Below, piece after piece: positions 10,172-22,336 of a stretch of DNA of 64,000 nt. This DNA comes from Lates calcarifer (Eukaryota > Chordata > Actinopteri > Centropomidae). Position 1 is the first letter of the stretch, and each line of letters opens with the position of its first letter. The notes under the pieces are model-generated. The model saw nothing but the letters and a program-made list of their open reading frames with translations. It was not told where the DNA came from and searched no databases. Both the position numbers and the translations under genes were made by a program. The DNA lies in contig NC_066847.1 of NCBI RefSeq assembly GCF_001640805.2, positions 21,877,504-21,941,503 of the forward strand, written 5' to 3'.

Positions 10172-12133
10172 CTGCGCAGACGTCTGAACGCTTTTAAAGA
10201 TGAAGATCACATTTTCGACCATGAAGGCGACAAACTTCACTATACGCACGCGAGGCTCAATCCTTGTTGCACAAATGGCAACATTTAGGCTGCAGCAGGG
10301 GATTTGTTTTGTCTGACATGACATGACGAGGAAATCTGGGCCTGTACGGCACACGCGCCAATTATTTATGAAAGCTATTTTTATTGGGAAATCTTCTATT
10401 TTTAATCTTTTTTTATCACCGAGCTCATGGCGTGCATGGATTCGTGGTCTCTCTATGAGAATCTAATACAGCTCCTCTGACTATATATAGGCTAATCTAG
10501 TCGACAAGTGGCGGAGCAATGTGAGTCATGCTGCACTTTTTGCCAGGCATCAGTCCAGTTTGGCACCGGTGGGCGCAAAAAGACAATAGCCTGTAAAGGC
10601 AGGCTTGGTTATATCTCTCAGGGTTGCTATGTATTTGTTTGGAGCAACAATTTCATGATTATTAAAGCATGTCCAGCTCGACTGTGCTGCAAAGAGCCCT
10701 GTCCCCAGAATTACGTTCAAATGCAAGCTGTTTTTGTGCGTTTGCGTGCGTAAAAGTTGATAAGCGTCTATTTAAAATATGTCCATATATATATGTATTT
10801 GCCACGTCATAACCGTGCGCATTGTTTTCAGCATCCAGGATTCACGTTGAGCAAAAATGCAGAGATAAAAACTAGATGAAGGCCAGAGGCTGCTTGAATG
10901 AAGTTCACGCGAGGGTATAACCAGCTGATATACACTTAGTCACCGCAAAACGCGGGTTTAACATTTAATATAAACATACAGATGTTGTTTATAGGCTATG
11001 AATAATAAAAGGTATTTGCAGAGAGGTGAGGTGGAGGGGCTCCAGTCTTTACATCGCCTGTTCTCTCTTTGCAACGCCCAATATAAACCGTTGGACACGG
11101 GCTATTTCCCACGCTCCAATCCATTTTCATTTGTCATCACTGTTGAGTAAGTGGGCACACGTGTCACATATCACTGATCCTGTTATGCGGCCAATTTTAG
11201 AATTTAGTCCAAATTCACTTTTTCATACATCAAAGACTGTGAGTTTGTCATGTGCAGGGGAAGCATTAGGCAGACTGTGTAATATTTCACTTCGCCCAGG
11301 TGGTTTGCTGTTTGACTTTTCAACTGACTGAGTTTCATTCCGCGGTGTGTGCTGTTATTACTGCGTGAGATTGTTATTCATCCGGTGATTAAAATTGTCT
11401 TACATAAAAAAAGAATTGACAGTTCCGCATATCTTCTTTTTAAATTCTTTGGTGAATTTTTCAGCTGCTAAATAGGCAGCGTCAGCATTTAGGCCGAGGC
11501 TGCAGGAGTGGCCAAGTTTGTCACATTAAACCTCCTGCTCCTTCTGCGTCTGACATTACGGTTTTCAAAATAAGATTTAAAATAATTCAAACTGGGGTTG
11601 TAGGGTTAAATATGAGCCAGTGAATGTGTATTCATCCACCAGTCTTAACAGAGACTGTTTTTAGTGGTAAGGAGTAACTATTGGACTGTATGTAAACAAA
11701 AAACCTGCTAAACCATGACCTCAAGCCGGTTATCTAAAGCCTATAAACAAATACGCAAAAAATATATTTCCATAGAATCAAAATCTCTCTTTACCGTAGA
11801 TGCATTTTTAGTCGATGGGAAATTATCAACTTTTTCCAAACAACAAAAAGTAAGCTTAAAAGATTGGTTAATACTGTCATTAAAAAAGTTAATCAAACAT
11901 AATATACCAAACGATTTTCTTGGTGTAATTTTCCCCGCTTGTTTTGACAGTCACATGAAAGTCAAGGCTGGTCGTTTGTGAGTCGCCTTGAAAGGTTCAG
12001 ATGCAATAAAGTTGGAAAGTGGAGACAAAAAACCTCTGCAGCACAAGATTTCTGAAAAATAGACGTATGATGTTTCTTAAATGTAGCACAGTCTATAAAT
12101 ACATTTAGAAAACAGCAGAAACTGGCAGCTGAT

Positions 12134-12164
12134 GATATATATATATATGTATATATATATATAT
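12134..12164. repeat. (AT)n repeat with one interruption
   Basis: About 30 bp of AT dinucleotides interrupted by a G. Confidence 0.85.
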
Positions 12165-13122
12165 GAGCAGCTTTTTTTGATTTCTGTCGACACTGTCGCA
12201 GGAATGTGGTTTAGTTTAACTGCCTGAAAATCTGTGTGCGCCTCCTGCTTCTCCTGGTTCCTGCAGTCCATTTCACAAGCAGCCATTTTCTAATATTTAG
12301 CTAAAATATGCCGGTTAAGATTCGCAGTTTAAGGGCCTAATCTGTAACATTTGTGCTAAATAATTGACACGTATATAATTGAACAGTTGATGAAAAACAG
12401 CATTCTGTGAGTATCTCAATCTATCGGACGTGAGCCTAATTTGATTCAGTTTTTAAGTATTACTGATGTAAAGAAAAATACTAAAAGAGCGATTAATCTA
12501 AATTTACTTTGTCTTTGAATTAAAGGAGGTGTAAATCAGTGAGACAGTGACAGCAGGTTTTGAAGGAGACTACATTTGAATCGGGGACTGCGCCTTCAAA
12601 GAGAAGGAAACCAAATAACAAAATATTTTTAAATCTCTTCACTTGAATGATATTCATTATTATCTGGAGGCGTTAATAAACTAATGGAGACTGATTTCAT
12701 ACTTAAAGTAAAGATTTTTCACTGGGATGTCAGTGTATTAACTGCAGGGAGTTTGTGTTTAAAGCTTAGCATGAAAAAAACACCGTGAGGAAAACATGTA
12801 TTTAAATATGATAGAAAAACAAGATGGTTTGGAAGAGCAATGTTTTTCAAGCTGCAGCAAACATTAACCTTGGTTTGCTTTAATGATAATGGACTGTTAG
12901 TGCGCTAGTTTTTCATGTAAGCATCTACAGGGACGTCACAGACTGTATGGTGCCTTAAGTAACACACTGAAGCACTACACAGAGGTGAATATTATTTAAA
13001 GTGAACTGCAGTGAAATGTGATAGAAAACCATATTTGGAAAACGCTGATAAAGGAAAATAATTCAGCTGAGCCTACAATATATGAGGAGAAACAAAAGCT
13101 TGAATGTTTGATGCCATCAAGG

Positions 13123-13125
<3 letters not shown>

Positions 13126-13157
<32 letters not shown>
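13126..13157. repeat. (GT)n microsatellite
   Basis: About 16 GT units, followed by G-rich sequence (GGTGGGTGGGTGG). Confidence 0.9.
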
Positions 13158-13159
<2 letters not shown>

Positions 13160-15340
13160 CGGTGGGTGGGTGGAGAGTTGGAGGGAGGAGGCCTCTCCGG
13201 ATGCAGGGTACTGTTTGGGGGGCTGTTTACAGCTGAAGCTGCTGTAAAACACAACAACTTAAAAAACCTTAAACTTTGAGTGTAATCCTTCCCGATAACA
13301 TGACTCCATTATGTATTTGTCTGTAGATGGGGATTGGGATTTGTGCCCAGGCCATCGTGTCTTCAAATGACTTTGATTTTGAAATAAAGATTTTCGTTCT
13401 TGTCTGAAGTTCATTGCACAACGTTCAACGCCACCTCCCCAACGCACACACACAAAACATAAAGGAGTGAAAAAGGTCAGTATTAAGCACTGCAGAATTC
13501 ATTTATATCCATTAGTTTTTAGTTGAAGTGTCTCTTTAAGTGAAGTAACTTTTAATTGTTTTCAGACTTCTGTCTATTTCTTTGTTATTATGTGAATTTT
13601 ATTGGCTCCAGTTTCCTGTTTGGCAATTGGGGATGTTTTAATTCAACGTCTGAGTAAATTTTCAGTATGGTTATTGATGTTTTTAGATATGGATTTTGAT
13701 AGATGTTATTATCATTATCGTTATGTGACTGATTCATACGGTGGCACGCTTCGGGCCTGCAGCATACGGGACATTTTGGATGTGAGATGCATTAACATGT
13801 TCAACTGTTAGGGGGAGCAATGACACAGAACAACAGAGGGGGACACCACACATCTGCACAGAGGAAGGTATCTGACACCATCTCAACAAGGCAGAATAAT
13901 GTTTACACCGACAACACTCCCAAAAAGCTAATCAGTAAAAACAATCCAAACACTTAAGAAACGATTTAAAGTTTCCTCAAATTATAAACCTGAGTTAAAA
14001 GGCCAATTTATCCGACCTATCAGCAGCCAGGCCTCTCTAAGTGCTCTTGGGCAAGGATAAACTTGCTTGCGATTGTTAGTTAAATCGCCTTGCTTGTACA
14101 TGTAAGACTGAGAGGGTGACACTCACCAGAGGGAGCTGCCTCGTTACTGGAACAAATGCTCTTTATTTATGGTTCAAACTAACCCTTCAAATCCAACCGG
14201 ACAGGACAAACTGAACTGGCAACTCGGTTGGTTTGGCACGAGGAGCTGGACAGTGCAGAGGTCAGTGCTATGGCCTGGTTCTCGTGTTGAACTTTTTACA
14301 GAAATCAACGATTATGTGAATGAAGCCTGTGGTCTACACACTGACACTGTAGTGGATTAGTTGATCTTAATGCACGTGATAGAATAATGGAATCATTTTA
14401 GCACCATAATCTGATTCTGATACAGTTGTTTGATACAGGCCGAGTATCAATACTGCAAATTCAAGAAATTATTTGTGAGTAATAGTCCAGGCCAGTCTAA
14501 GCTGAATCTTTTCACGCCTAAACTTTGTATTTGCACCCAGCTTTGTGAGCAGATTTTCTTTGTCAGGTTTAAGATTTTGCTCCAAACTGAAATGGACATT
14601 ATCACCATTTATTCTTGAAGACGAAATGGAGAAACATATCGCTTCATGAAGGACAAGTCATACAAGGACTTGATGAATTGACACAAAGAAAACAGAATGC
14701 ATCTTTTATATTTTGATTTCTGACTTAGAGTATTAATCAATAAATACGCGCATTTATTGTTATTGTAACGTTTTTTTTTTCAATTTTGGACGAGCGTTTT
14801 AGAAACGAAATTTTACATTTAAACTAAAGATGCAAGATGCAAGATTATTGTTTGTGCGTACAGTCTGAGTAAAGTAGTCACACGTTGCTTTGGCATTTCA
14901 CATGTAGCCTATTTTAAGGAATGAGGCGCTGATGAAACATGAATGCAAAGTGAACGATTCGATACATTATTTTCCTGTTTTAACAAATAAATCAGAATAA
15001 TTAGCTAAAATATCTGTAACCAAAATATATCACTCAATGTGAATACATTTCAGGTAACAACAACAACAACAATAATAATAATAAAATCGTCATAATCGCT
15101 TCTCGGTTGTACCAAGAATTCAAAAAATCATCACCTACGAGATATGTCAAATCTGTGATTATTCTAATATCCCTATATTTTTTTCTGTAATTCTACAATA
15201 TTTCTATAAAATCATTAAGAGAGAAATTATTATTATTACTGCAGAAATAAGATTTTGAGTTCTTATTTTAATTGTCAAAGTTGATATGATACATTCTATT
15301 AGTAATAGATAAGGTTATAAATTATGAAGTAACAGGTAAC

Positions 15341-15372
15341 TCTCTCTCTCTCTCTTTCATACACACACACAC
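15341..15372. repeat. (CT)n and (AC)n compound microsatellite
   Basis: CT units at 15341-15355 followed by AC units at 15361-15372, separated by TTCAT. Confidence 0.85.
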
Positions 15373-15473
15373 GAGCACGCACACGTGCACACAATGCCTC
15401 TGTGAGCGTAGAGACGGACATAAAGACGCACTAACTCCAGTTCATGGGGAGAATCTGTGCTGACAGAGCTTCG

Positions 15474-15486
15474 CCACTAGATGGCG
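15474..15486 (+). promoter_or_regulatory. candidate CTCF binding site
   Basis: CCACTAGATGGCG matches the core CTCF pattern CCASYAGRKGGCR at every position. It lies about 1.3 kb beyond the hoxa13b stop, between hoxa13b and hoxa11b. Mammalian HOXA clusters have CTCF sites between posterior genes that separate chromatin domains. Occupancy here is inferred only from the motif. Confidence 0.55.
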
Positions 15487-16198
15487 ACATGAATTTTTTT
15501 CCTGTCTGAGCCTCTGAGCTCAACGCAGGCTCCTCTCCTGCAGGCCTGTTGGCCTGTAGCTGTACAGCATCATCTGTTCAGGGAATACACTACAACCGTT
15601 TGTCAATTATATTATTTTAGCATCAGATGGACTGATAAAACCTTCTCTGAATCGACCAAGAGCCCGTGTTCAATTTGGACCGAAAAAAAGATGAATGAAA
15701 ATGACAAGATCAACAACGCGTCTCTCAAACATTTATTGTGAAAAACTTTGGCTATTGCAGTCAAAAAAGGGAGGATAGATAGTTGCAGTCAGATAGTATT
15801 TACATGTTTAAATATGCCCACGTTTTTCCTGCTAAATCTCTTGACTGACAAGCAGAAATTGCATAGGTCAGCCTATTAACAGGCAAGTTATTCTGAGCAA
15901 AGACCCTGTGTTTAGAGAAAAAAAAGACGTGATATGAGTCTGGGCAAACTACTGAAATGCTCAGACTGTCTCATGTCTAATAACCAGTTTAATCAGATAC
16001 TGACTGATTAACAGATAAACTGAGAAAAGGAAATGAAGTGACTGTGTTTCTAAAGGCAGAGATGTAGTGTAAAATCCTGTTTCTTTTTACAGTTTTACAA
16101 AAGAAATTAATTATACACCAAACAGGTGTGTAGGAGAGATGTTTTTTCTCTTTGGTGCGAATGAATACTGAAAACTTAATTTTTCAGATTCATTTTCA

Positions 16199-16204
16199 TT
16201 TATT
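16199..16204 (-). terminator. candidate hoxa13b polyadenylation signal
   Basis: TTTATT on the plus strand (AATAAA on the minus strand), about 560 nt downstream of the hoxa13b stop. It is one of several A/T-rich candidates. Confidence 0.3.
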
Positions 16205-16413
16205 TAATTATTAGCATATTTGTCTAATTTTGCCCGTTATGATCAGAGACTGAAGTTGAGTTGGTGCTTTTGTTTATCGCTGCATCACTGACTGAAGAGG
16301 AGAAAGCTGTAACTGATCCTGAGGGCGTCAGCTTTAATTTCTGTACTGATTAACAGGAATAAAAGCGCAGGATTTCTCGTAATGTCCTCAGGCCTTTCGA
16401 AGCAGAATGTCAC

Positions 16414-16470
16414 CGTTTTTTTTTTTTTTGTTTTTTTTTTGTTTGTTTTTTTTTTTTTTGTTTGTTTTTT
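16414..16470. repeat. T-rich low-complexity tract
   Basis: T runs broken by single G at intervals (TTTG and TTTGTTTG units), in the probable 3'UTR of hoxa13b. Confidence 0.8.
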
Positions 16471-16679
16471 TGGTGAATATTTTAAAAGGAGATCATCCAT
16501 CCTTCGCAGAATCGCCTCTGTCCGAACGTGCTGCAAAACCATTTCCGATCTTCTGCCAACAGGCCGCATCGACTGGTTCCAATTAAAATGTGAGGAAGGA
16601 AATGTGTAGGTCAAAACAGAGCCGCTCTGGCGACAAAGAAACAGTTCATAACGTAATAAATTATAGCACAGTTTTCTGC

Positions 16680-16695
16680 TTCTTTCTTTCTTTCT
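16680..16695. repeat. (TTTC)n tetranucleotide repeat
   Basis: About four TTTC units just beyond the hoxa13b stop, with a further degenerate stretch to about 16708. Confidence 0.75.
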
Positions 16696-16765
16696 TCATT
16701 TCTTTCTTGGGGATGAAAGCGCTTCCATGTCCGCCTTTCACCTCCTGTCTCACTTATCTCCAGAG

Positions 16766-17845
16766 CTAACTGGAACCCTTGAATTTATTAACGACTTTCT
16801 TCTCCTTTACGCGCCTGTTCTGAAACCAGATTGTCACTTGTCTCTCTGTCAGGTTAGTCTGCGCGGATATCCTTCTCCTTTTGTCCTTGGTGATGAATTT
16901 ATTGGTGGCGTACTCCCTTTCCAGTTCTTTGAGCTGCACCTTGGTGTATGGCACACGCTTCTTCCTCCCACGGCGGATAGAGCTGTCTCCACCAGTTATA
17001 GTGTCTGTGGCGGGGAAGGAAATGCAATGTCACATTTAAATCTACTACACTGCAAAAAACATTTATTTTCAGTATTTAATTTTTGTTCTTTTAGGCGCAT
17101 TGTGCACTCAAAATACATTTTTACATAAGACGTAACATAATTTTGCAACTTTAACTGCACATTCCCATTAACACTGCATATGTCTGTGTTAATAAAACAA
17201 TTAAAAATTACCTTGTAACGAGGATTTCCACAGAGGGTTTGACTGTGGCTGCTCCTTGGTGCAGTAAACTTGACCACTCCAACCATTGGTGATGGCCCAT
17301 GGCTGATAGGGCTCCATGGGCAGCAAGGGCTCGTGTCTTGGCTCAGATGGAGCACTGAGCGCAGGTACGACGGGGACATCTAAGTAGCTGGGTTGGTAGG
17401 GACCCGAGGAATAGCCCTGATAAAAAGCAAATTCTTTCGCCCTGGTCGAGAACTCCTCACCAGAGACCGACGAGTCCATGTATTTATCGCCATAGCCAGA
17501 GGGCTGCGCGCAAGCCTTGACGCTGCCGTGTGACATCCTACATGGGTAATAACTGCTGCCAAAATATCCATAGGGCAAAGACGCGTTGGGCGAGCTCTGA
17601 GTGGCAGAACAGGGGCTACATTGTTTGCCAGGCTCCCCCATGCCAGAGACTGGCACCTCACTCGCGGCATAGGTGGTGCTGGGAGCCAGCGAGGTTGGAT
17701 GCGCTAACAAATTCCTGCACTGGTTTGCGGCGAAATTACCTCCAGTAAATCCTTCCATGTTCTTGCTTCTTTCATCCAAGCCGTTGTCGTAGAGAAACAT
17801 CACCGGGTCAATCCAGTGCGAGTGGAGGAGCAATGAAGCGGTCAT
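16766..17845 (-). CDS. hoxa13b: Hoxa13b homeodomain transcription factor
   Basis: Two exons: 17845-17212 (634 nt, donor AAG before GTAATT) and 17004-16766 (239 nt, after CGCCACAG). The phase-1 join reads [21 protein letters not shown] and gives 290 aa. The starting [20 protein letters not shown], the block [18 protein letters not shown], the block [20 protein letters not shown] and the segment [10 protein letters not shown] are Hoxa13 hallmarks. The homeodomain at 224-283 has the group-13 features [15 protein letters not shown] and [14 protein letters not shown]. Hoxa13 is the terminal patterning factor of fin/limb distal elements, hindgut and genital tissue. Unlike mammalian HOXA13, exon 1 has no long alanine tracts. 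It is the most 5' gene of the cluster, and nothing homeobox-like follows to the right. Confidence 0.97.
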
Positions 17846-17963
17846 AGCATGCCCTACATCGAGACGACCAACTCTTTTTCAAAATCCCCTCGACTGAGCA
17901 GAGACAGGGACTCAGGCAGAGTAACGATACCAACACGCCTGAGTACATAAAGATCGCGAGGTT

Positions 17964-17968
17964 ATTGG
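17964..17968 (-). promoter_or_regulatory. CCAAT box upstream of hoxa13b
   Basis: GGCCAATAAC on the minus strand, about 120 nt upstream of the start codon. An octamer-like ATGCAAA (17988-17994) and a CACGTG E-box (about 17981-17986) lie just beyond. No TATA box is obvious. The promoter role is inferred from position. Confidence 0.4.
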
Positions 17969-19766
17969 CCGGGGCCAAGCACGTGATATGCAAAAGAGAT
18001 GATAAACGTCTAGACATCAGATAATGCAGATCAAGCTGTATGTTACTGAAGATGTACTGTACATCAGCATATCACTGTTTTTACGCCAAGAAGCCCTATA
18101 GGCGTTTTTCTCCAATCTAAAGAGACATCTGAGTGTTGATCAGAGTGAAGCTGTGATGCGAATACAATCTTGTTACACAGTGTAACCAGAACAGGCTTAT
18201 AAGACGAATTGTGTAATACAGGGCGTGAGAAAAAATGTAAGTGAGATCATATTTTTTCGGTAGAATTTATGCGTAATTACGCGTGCCATAATACTTACAG
18301 ACACGTTTAATTTAAAGGTAAATCAAACAAAGATTCGGGATATTTGACTTTAAAATGATTTTGGTTACATTTATCTAAAGATTGAAAGCAGATAAAAAGG
18401 TGCAATCAAAACTGTAGACTTTTAGAAAACGTACCATCATGTTGTTAATTATCAGAACTGATTGATTGGCTTTAAGTGATGCTTTTAAGCACAGTGGTTA
18501 GGGCAGGCGAATTTCACAGAGAAATAAATACAAATCTCGTATGGATATATTTAAAAATCCAAATCATACTGACATTAATAAAAGAAACAATTCTCACATT
18601 TGGCACTGCAACGTGCCAATGTAAACAAAGGTTCGGTAACCACAAAATACCAAAAGCATGCCACATTTGGCTGCACTCTTTCTCATACGGGTTGGACGCG
18701 GCTGGAGGCCAAGGTCAAGTTGAAAGTTGCAGTCTGGCCAAACAGGCGACTCACGCCAGGAAGCCCGGAGAGAAAACACCGCTAAGTGCCGAAGAGGAGA
18801 TTTCATGACAGGATGTGCTCGTTTTTAGGACAAATAACCTCTGTTTGTTCTTTCTCTTTCATTAATCCTTCACACCAGACTAAGGCAATAAGATTAAAAA
18901 AAAACCTACAGGCATTAAATAGTCAAAATCAAAGGTCGACACTGGTTATTTTGTTCATCTACCAGAGTAAAAAAGTGACTCATGGGAAAGTAAACCAGTC
19001 TTCAGCATGTCTGCATGTTTCTACATTCTGTATATAATCCCACCAGAGGTGGACTCTACTACGCAGGGTGCAGAGCTAAAAACAGTTCACGGTAGACATT
19101 GTTTACGGTTTAGTCTGTATATGGCTTTAAAACGCTCAGTTGTGTTGGCCTACTATGATAGACGAGGTTAAGAGTAGTGCCAAACTAAATAGTTTAAACT
19201 TTCATTTTTGTTTTATTTTTCTATTTTGACGTGAGACCACAGACGCAGAGGAATGTATACCAATCTAAATTTGAGCACCTTTTTTTTATTTTTAATAGAG
19301 TTTTCCCACCTTTTGAGGCTGTAAATCTTTATGGCCCAAGTTCATAGCTTGTAGGCAAGAGTGAGCAGTGGTCTACATTTCAGGGGAAAAAACATAATGT
19401 TTTATGTGACTGAATAAGTTCATGTCTGATTTTTGGGGGGTTTAATTGCATCGTCCTGATAACCGAATTTGGGCAAACTAATCGGTTTTTTATTTACTAT
19501 CACAGCACACTGCATTTGAACAGACAAAAACCGACGGGTTTCCTACATGGCCGAGCTAGAATAAGTGAGTGTTGGCTGGACAGGAATCATCTCAGGCACG
19601 TTGTTCACACATTAGTGAGCGGCTGTTTTTCTAAACTGCATATAGCAGCTGGTAGGAATCGTCATATGGGCAGTTAAGCCAGTTGAATTGCAAATAGTCC
19701 AGGTCATGGGTGTTTGATAAAGAAGCAATTTCATTTGTTCATTTAATTTTCATTTCACTATGCCGT

Positions 19767-19803
19767 CACTCACTCACTCACACACACACACACACACACA
19801 CAC
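19767..19803. repeat. (CACT)n/(CA)n microsatellite
   Basis: CACT units passing into about twelve CA units. Confidence 0.85.
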
Positions 19804-20580
19804 GGAACTCTAGTCCACATACATGCACGTGCAAAATAGCAACCTTTAAATGAAGCTTCAGTTTGTCTGAAAATGAGGCTAGTTAATAACCACGTGGTAT
19901 TATTAATCACAGTGATCGAGGTAGGCATATGTTACTCTAAACCATTAATTAATTATCACGCGCAAAAAGTCAATTTTTCAGTGAAAGTCGACGCCCAGCT
20001 GACGTCAATTTACAACTAAAATACAACAATTTGCAGATAAAGCCTGAAATATACAAATAGAAAACAAAACGTTTAGTCCTATCGTGAGCAGCTGAATTAA
20101 AGTTCATCTCTTGAAGTGAGACACAGACCCGGTTTAATAAAAATAATTAGCCTGTACGGGGTGATGTGTTTTAATGGGACAGTGTTTTGATGTACACAGT
20201 GGCTCTAATAAGTTTGCAAATCGTGTTTTACAGTTCTTGAAGGGCAGAGTTGTGTTTCTATCTTACAGTATAGCACCCACTGAAAACTATTATTTAACTA
20301 TTTAACTACCATTAAAACCCCATAGACTGGACATTAGGTCCATGTGACTGTCACTGCTTCAACTGCAAAATTCTATTTCGTTGCACGTGGTCAAAACATG
20401 GATTAAAAATAATCTTGAACAAGGAAACAGCATAACGAAATTTGTGCTGATATATAACATCGGGACATTTTTCAACAGCCAAGTCTAACTAATTTACTTG
20501 TAGACAAAACCCCAAAATACATGCATCTTTTTGTTGATGCATATAGGCCACTGTTGTTGCAAAATTAGCCTGTATGCATA

Positions 20581-20595
20581 CACACACACACACAC
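20581..20595. repeat. short (CA)n repeat
   Basis: Seven CA units. A matching (GT)8 stretch lies at 20753-20768, so the two could pair as an imperfect inverted repeat. Confidence 0.7.
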
Positions 20596-20752
20596 CACAA
20601 AAAAGACACACAGTATATATTTGTGTCATCACCGTATTCGAAAACAAAAACACAAACCGCTGAATGCAAAGCGTAGGAGAAAAAAAGTGTTGAAGACGCT
20701 TTAAGGTAAGCAGGAGGGATGAGTGACGCGCGCGCTGCAACAGATGATGTCA

Positions 20753-20768
20753 GTGTGTGTGTGTGTGT
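20753..20768. repeat. short (GT)n repeat
   Basis: Eight GT units, complementary to the CA run 160 bp to the left. Confidence 0.7.
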
Positions 20769-21764
20769 CAGTCTGCTGGAGGCCTGAGACCAAAGTGCTG
20801 CTCTGTTTGCAGCACCTATCAAGTAGATGACAACACAGCTCTTAGCCTACAGTGCTTAATGGACTTTTTATGGGTTTGTCTTGTGATCGCATGACCTGTA
20901 GCACCTTGGCCCCTCAGTGGCTCTCGGCAAACCACATCAGAAACATGCCGCCCTCCCGGGTCTGGCCTAAGTAGGGGGATAGGAAAGAGGTCCAGATCCT
21001 CCAAATTACTGAGGCGGGCTGCATGATGCAACAGTTGATCGCAACTTTCTTTGAAAGTTGTGGAGTAGGCAACATGCTATTTAAAAAAAAACATTCGTCT
21101 TCATTAAAGGAGGAATTTCTATAATCGGGGTAAGATGTGTTGGATAATTTATTTCTGACTCAAAAAAAGTTGATGAGTCCTTGTAGTTTGGGACAAAGGG
21201 CGCAACTCTGCTTTTGTGTCTCAGCATCACGCCACTGCATCTGCTCTGCAGCCAGGATCCTGATGAGCATCTTTGTTCAACATATTATCGTTACTATTGA
21301 ACCAGTGGGACACACGACGCAATCTAGAACATTTGGGAGCTATTTAACTTACTAGCGCTCAGAGTCATGGAGGAAAATTATGCAGTGCGTGTCCAAATAC
21401 GAGGGATTTAAGATTTTAATTGCCAATTTCACCGTGAGAATCAGCATCTGTCTCCCTCTGTGTCTGAGTTTTGGCTGCGTTTAAATGCAAAGTTTGTGGA
21501 CTGCGTGAGTTCGGCTATTTAAACAGCATCCACACAAAAGTTCTTCCCATTGAATCTGTGTTATAATTATTCCAACAAAAACAGAATTTATGACATTAGC
21601 AGTCACTGAATAAACATGGTACTTCTAGCAGTTTTTTTTAAAAAATCTGTTGATATTTCAGTTGGGTCCAAGGTACCATCCAAATCCAGAAATGAATAAA
21701 GGATGAGCTGTGAAGAAAGGAGGTAAATTAGTAGTTCACAAAGTTTAAGACATCACAATTTGTT

Positions 21765-21770
21765 TTTATT
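21765..21770 (-). terminator. candidate hibadhb polyadenylation signal
   Basis: TTTATT on the plus strand (AATAAA on the minus strand), about 570 nt downstream of the hibadhb stop. Its position is plausible but it is not the only candidate. Confidence 0.35.
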
Positions 21771-22094
21771 TCCTAACAGGATATGATATGACACTCTTAT
21801 CCCCAAGTAACATTTCCACTGTCAAGAGATAATCCCCATGACCAGAAACAAAACAGCAACATAAAGAAATGATCACAAACAAATAGATAAATATGTGAAG
21901 ACTAAACGCTGTTTGCAGATGTTTAGCCTTGACAAACAGAGCTAACGTGTTGTCCTCTTAACACCACAGATTCCCACCACACTCTTTGCATAAGAAGTAA
22001 TGTGGTCTGCAGAGCTGCCCCTGCCTCCACAGTTTACTAATCTTCATATCTGATAATTCACTTGCTTCTAAAAACTGAAAGGAGTGTTTCATTT

Positions 22095-22116
22095 AAAAAA
22101 AAAAAAAAAAAAAAAA
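22095..22116. repeat. poly-A tract
   Basis: 22 A on the plus strand within the presumed 3'UTR of hibadhb. Confidence 0.85.
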
Positions 22117-22336
22117 GGCTAGATCACACAGGTAACATGATTTCCAATAGGAGAGAAGTGCTCACATGATCGGTCACGCTGTGTTGGAGCTCTCTGGGCT
22201 TCATGTCTTTAAAAACTTTGAAAAGAACAAAAAACAAAACAAAAACATCCATGGGGCGAAATGCACCCTAACTACTCTAGGTTAGTCCTGTGCAGGGCCA
22301 GACCTGGCAAGGCTGTGGACGGGGTGGAGGCTGACA

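Larger units (their letters stand above)
9618..16765. other. hoxa11b-hoxa13b intergenic region
   Basis: About 7.1 kb with no recognisable protein or RNA gene. The left end is the hoxa11b promoter side and the right end is the hoxa13b 3'UTR and flank. It contains poly-T (9925-9949), a telomere-like CCCTAA/CCTTAA patch (10138-10171), AT, GT, CT and CA microsatellites, a CTCF-like motif (15474-15486) and a T-rich block (about 16414-16470). Hoxa12 is not expected in vertebrates, and no trace of a homeobox is seen here. Confidence 0.6.
17846..22336. other. hoxa13b-hibadhb interval, where evx1 would lie
   Basis: About 4.5 kb without a recognisable gene. In vertebrates evx1 sits between hoxa13 and hibadh. 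Neither its homeodomain nor an Evx-like fragment is seen on either strand. The left part is the hoxa13b upstream region, including a 12-bp palindrome (18271-18282). The right part should include the hibadhb 3'UTR. CA/GT repeats and a poly-A tract are present. Confidence 0.7.
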
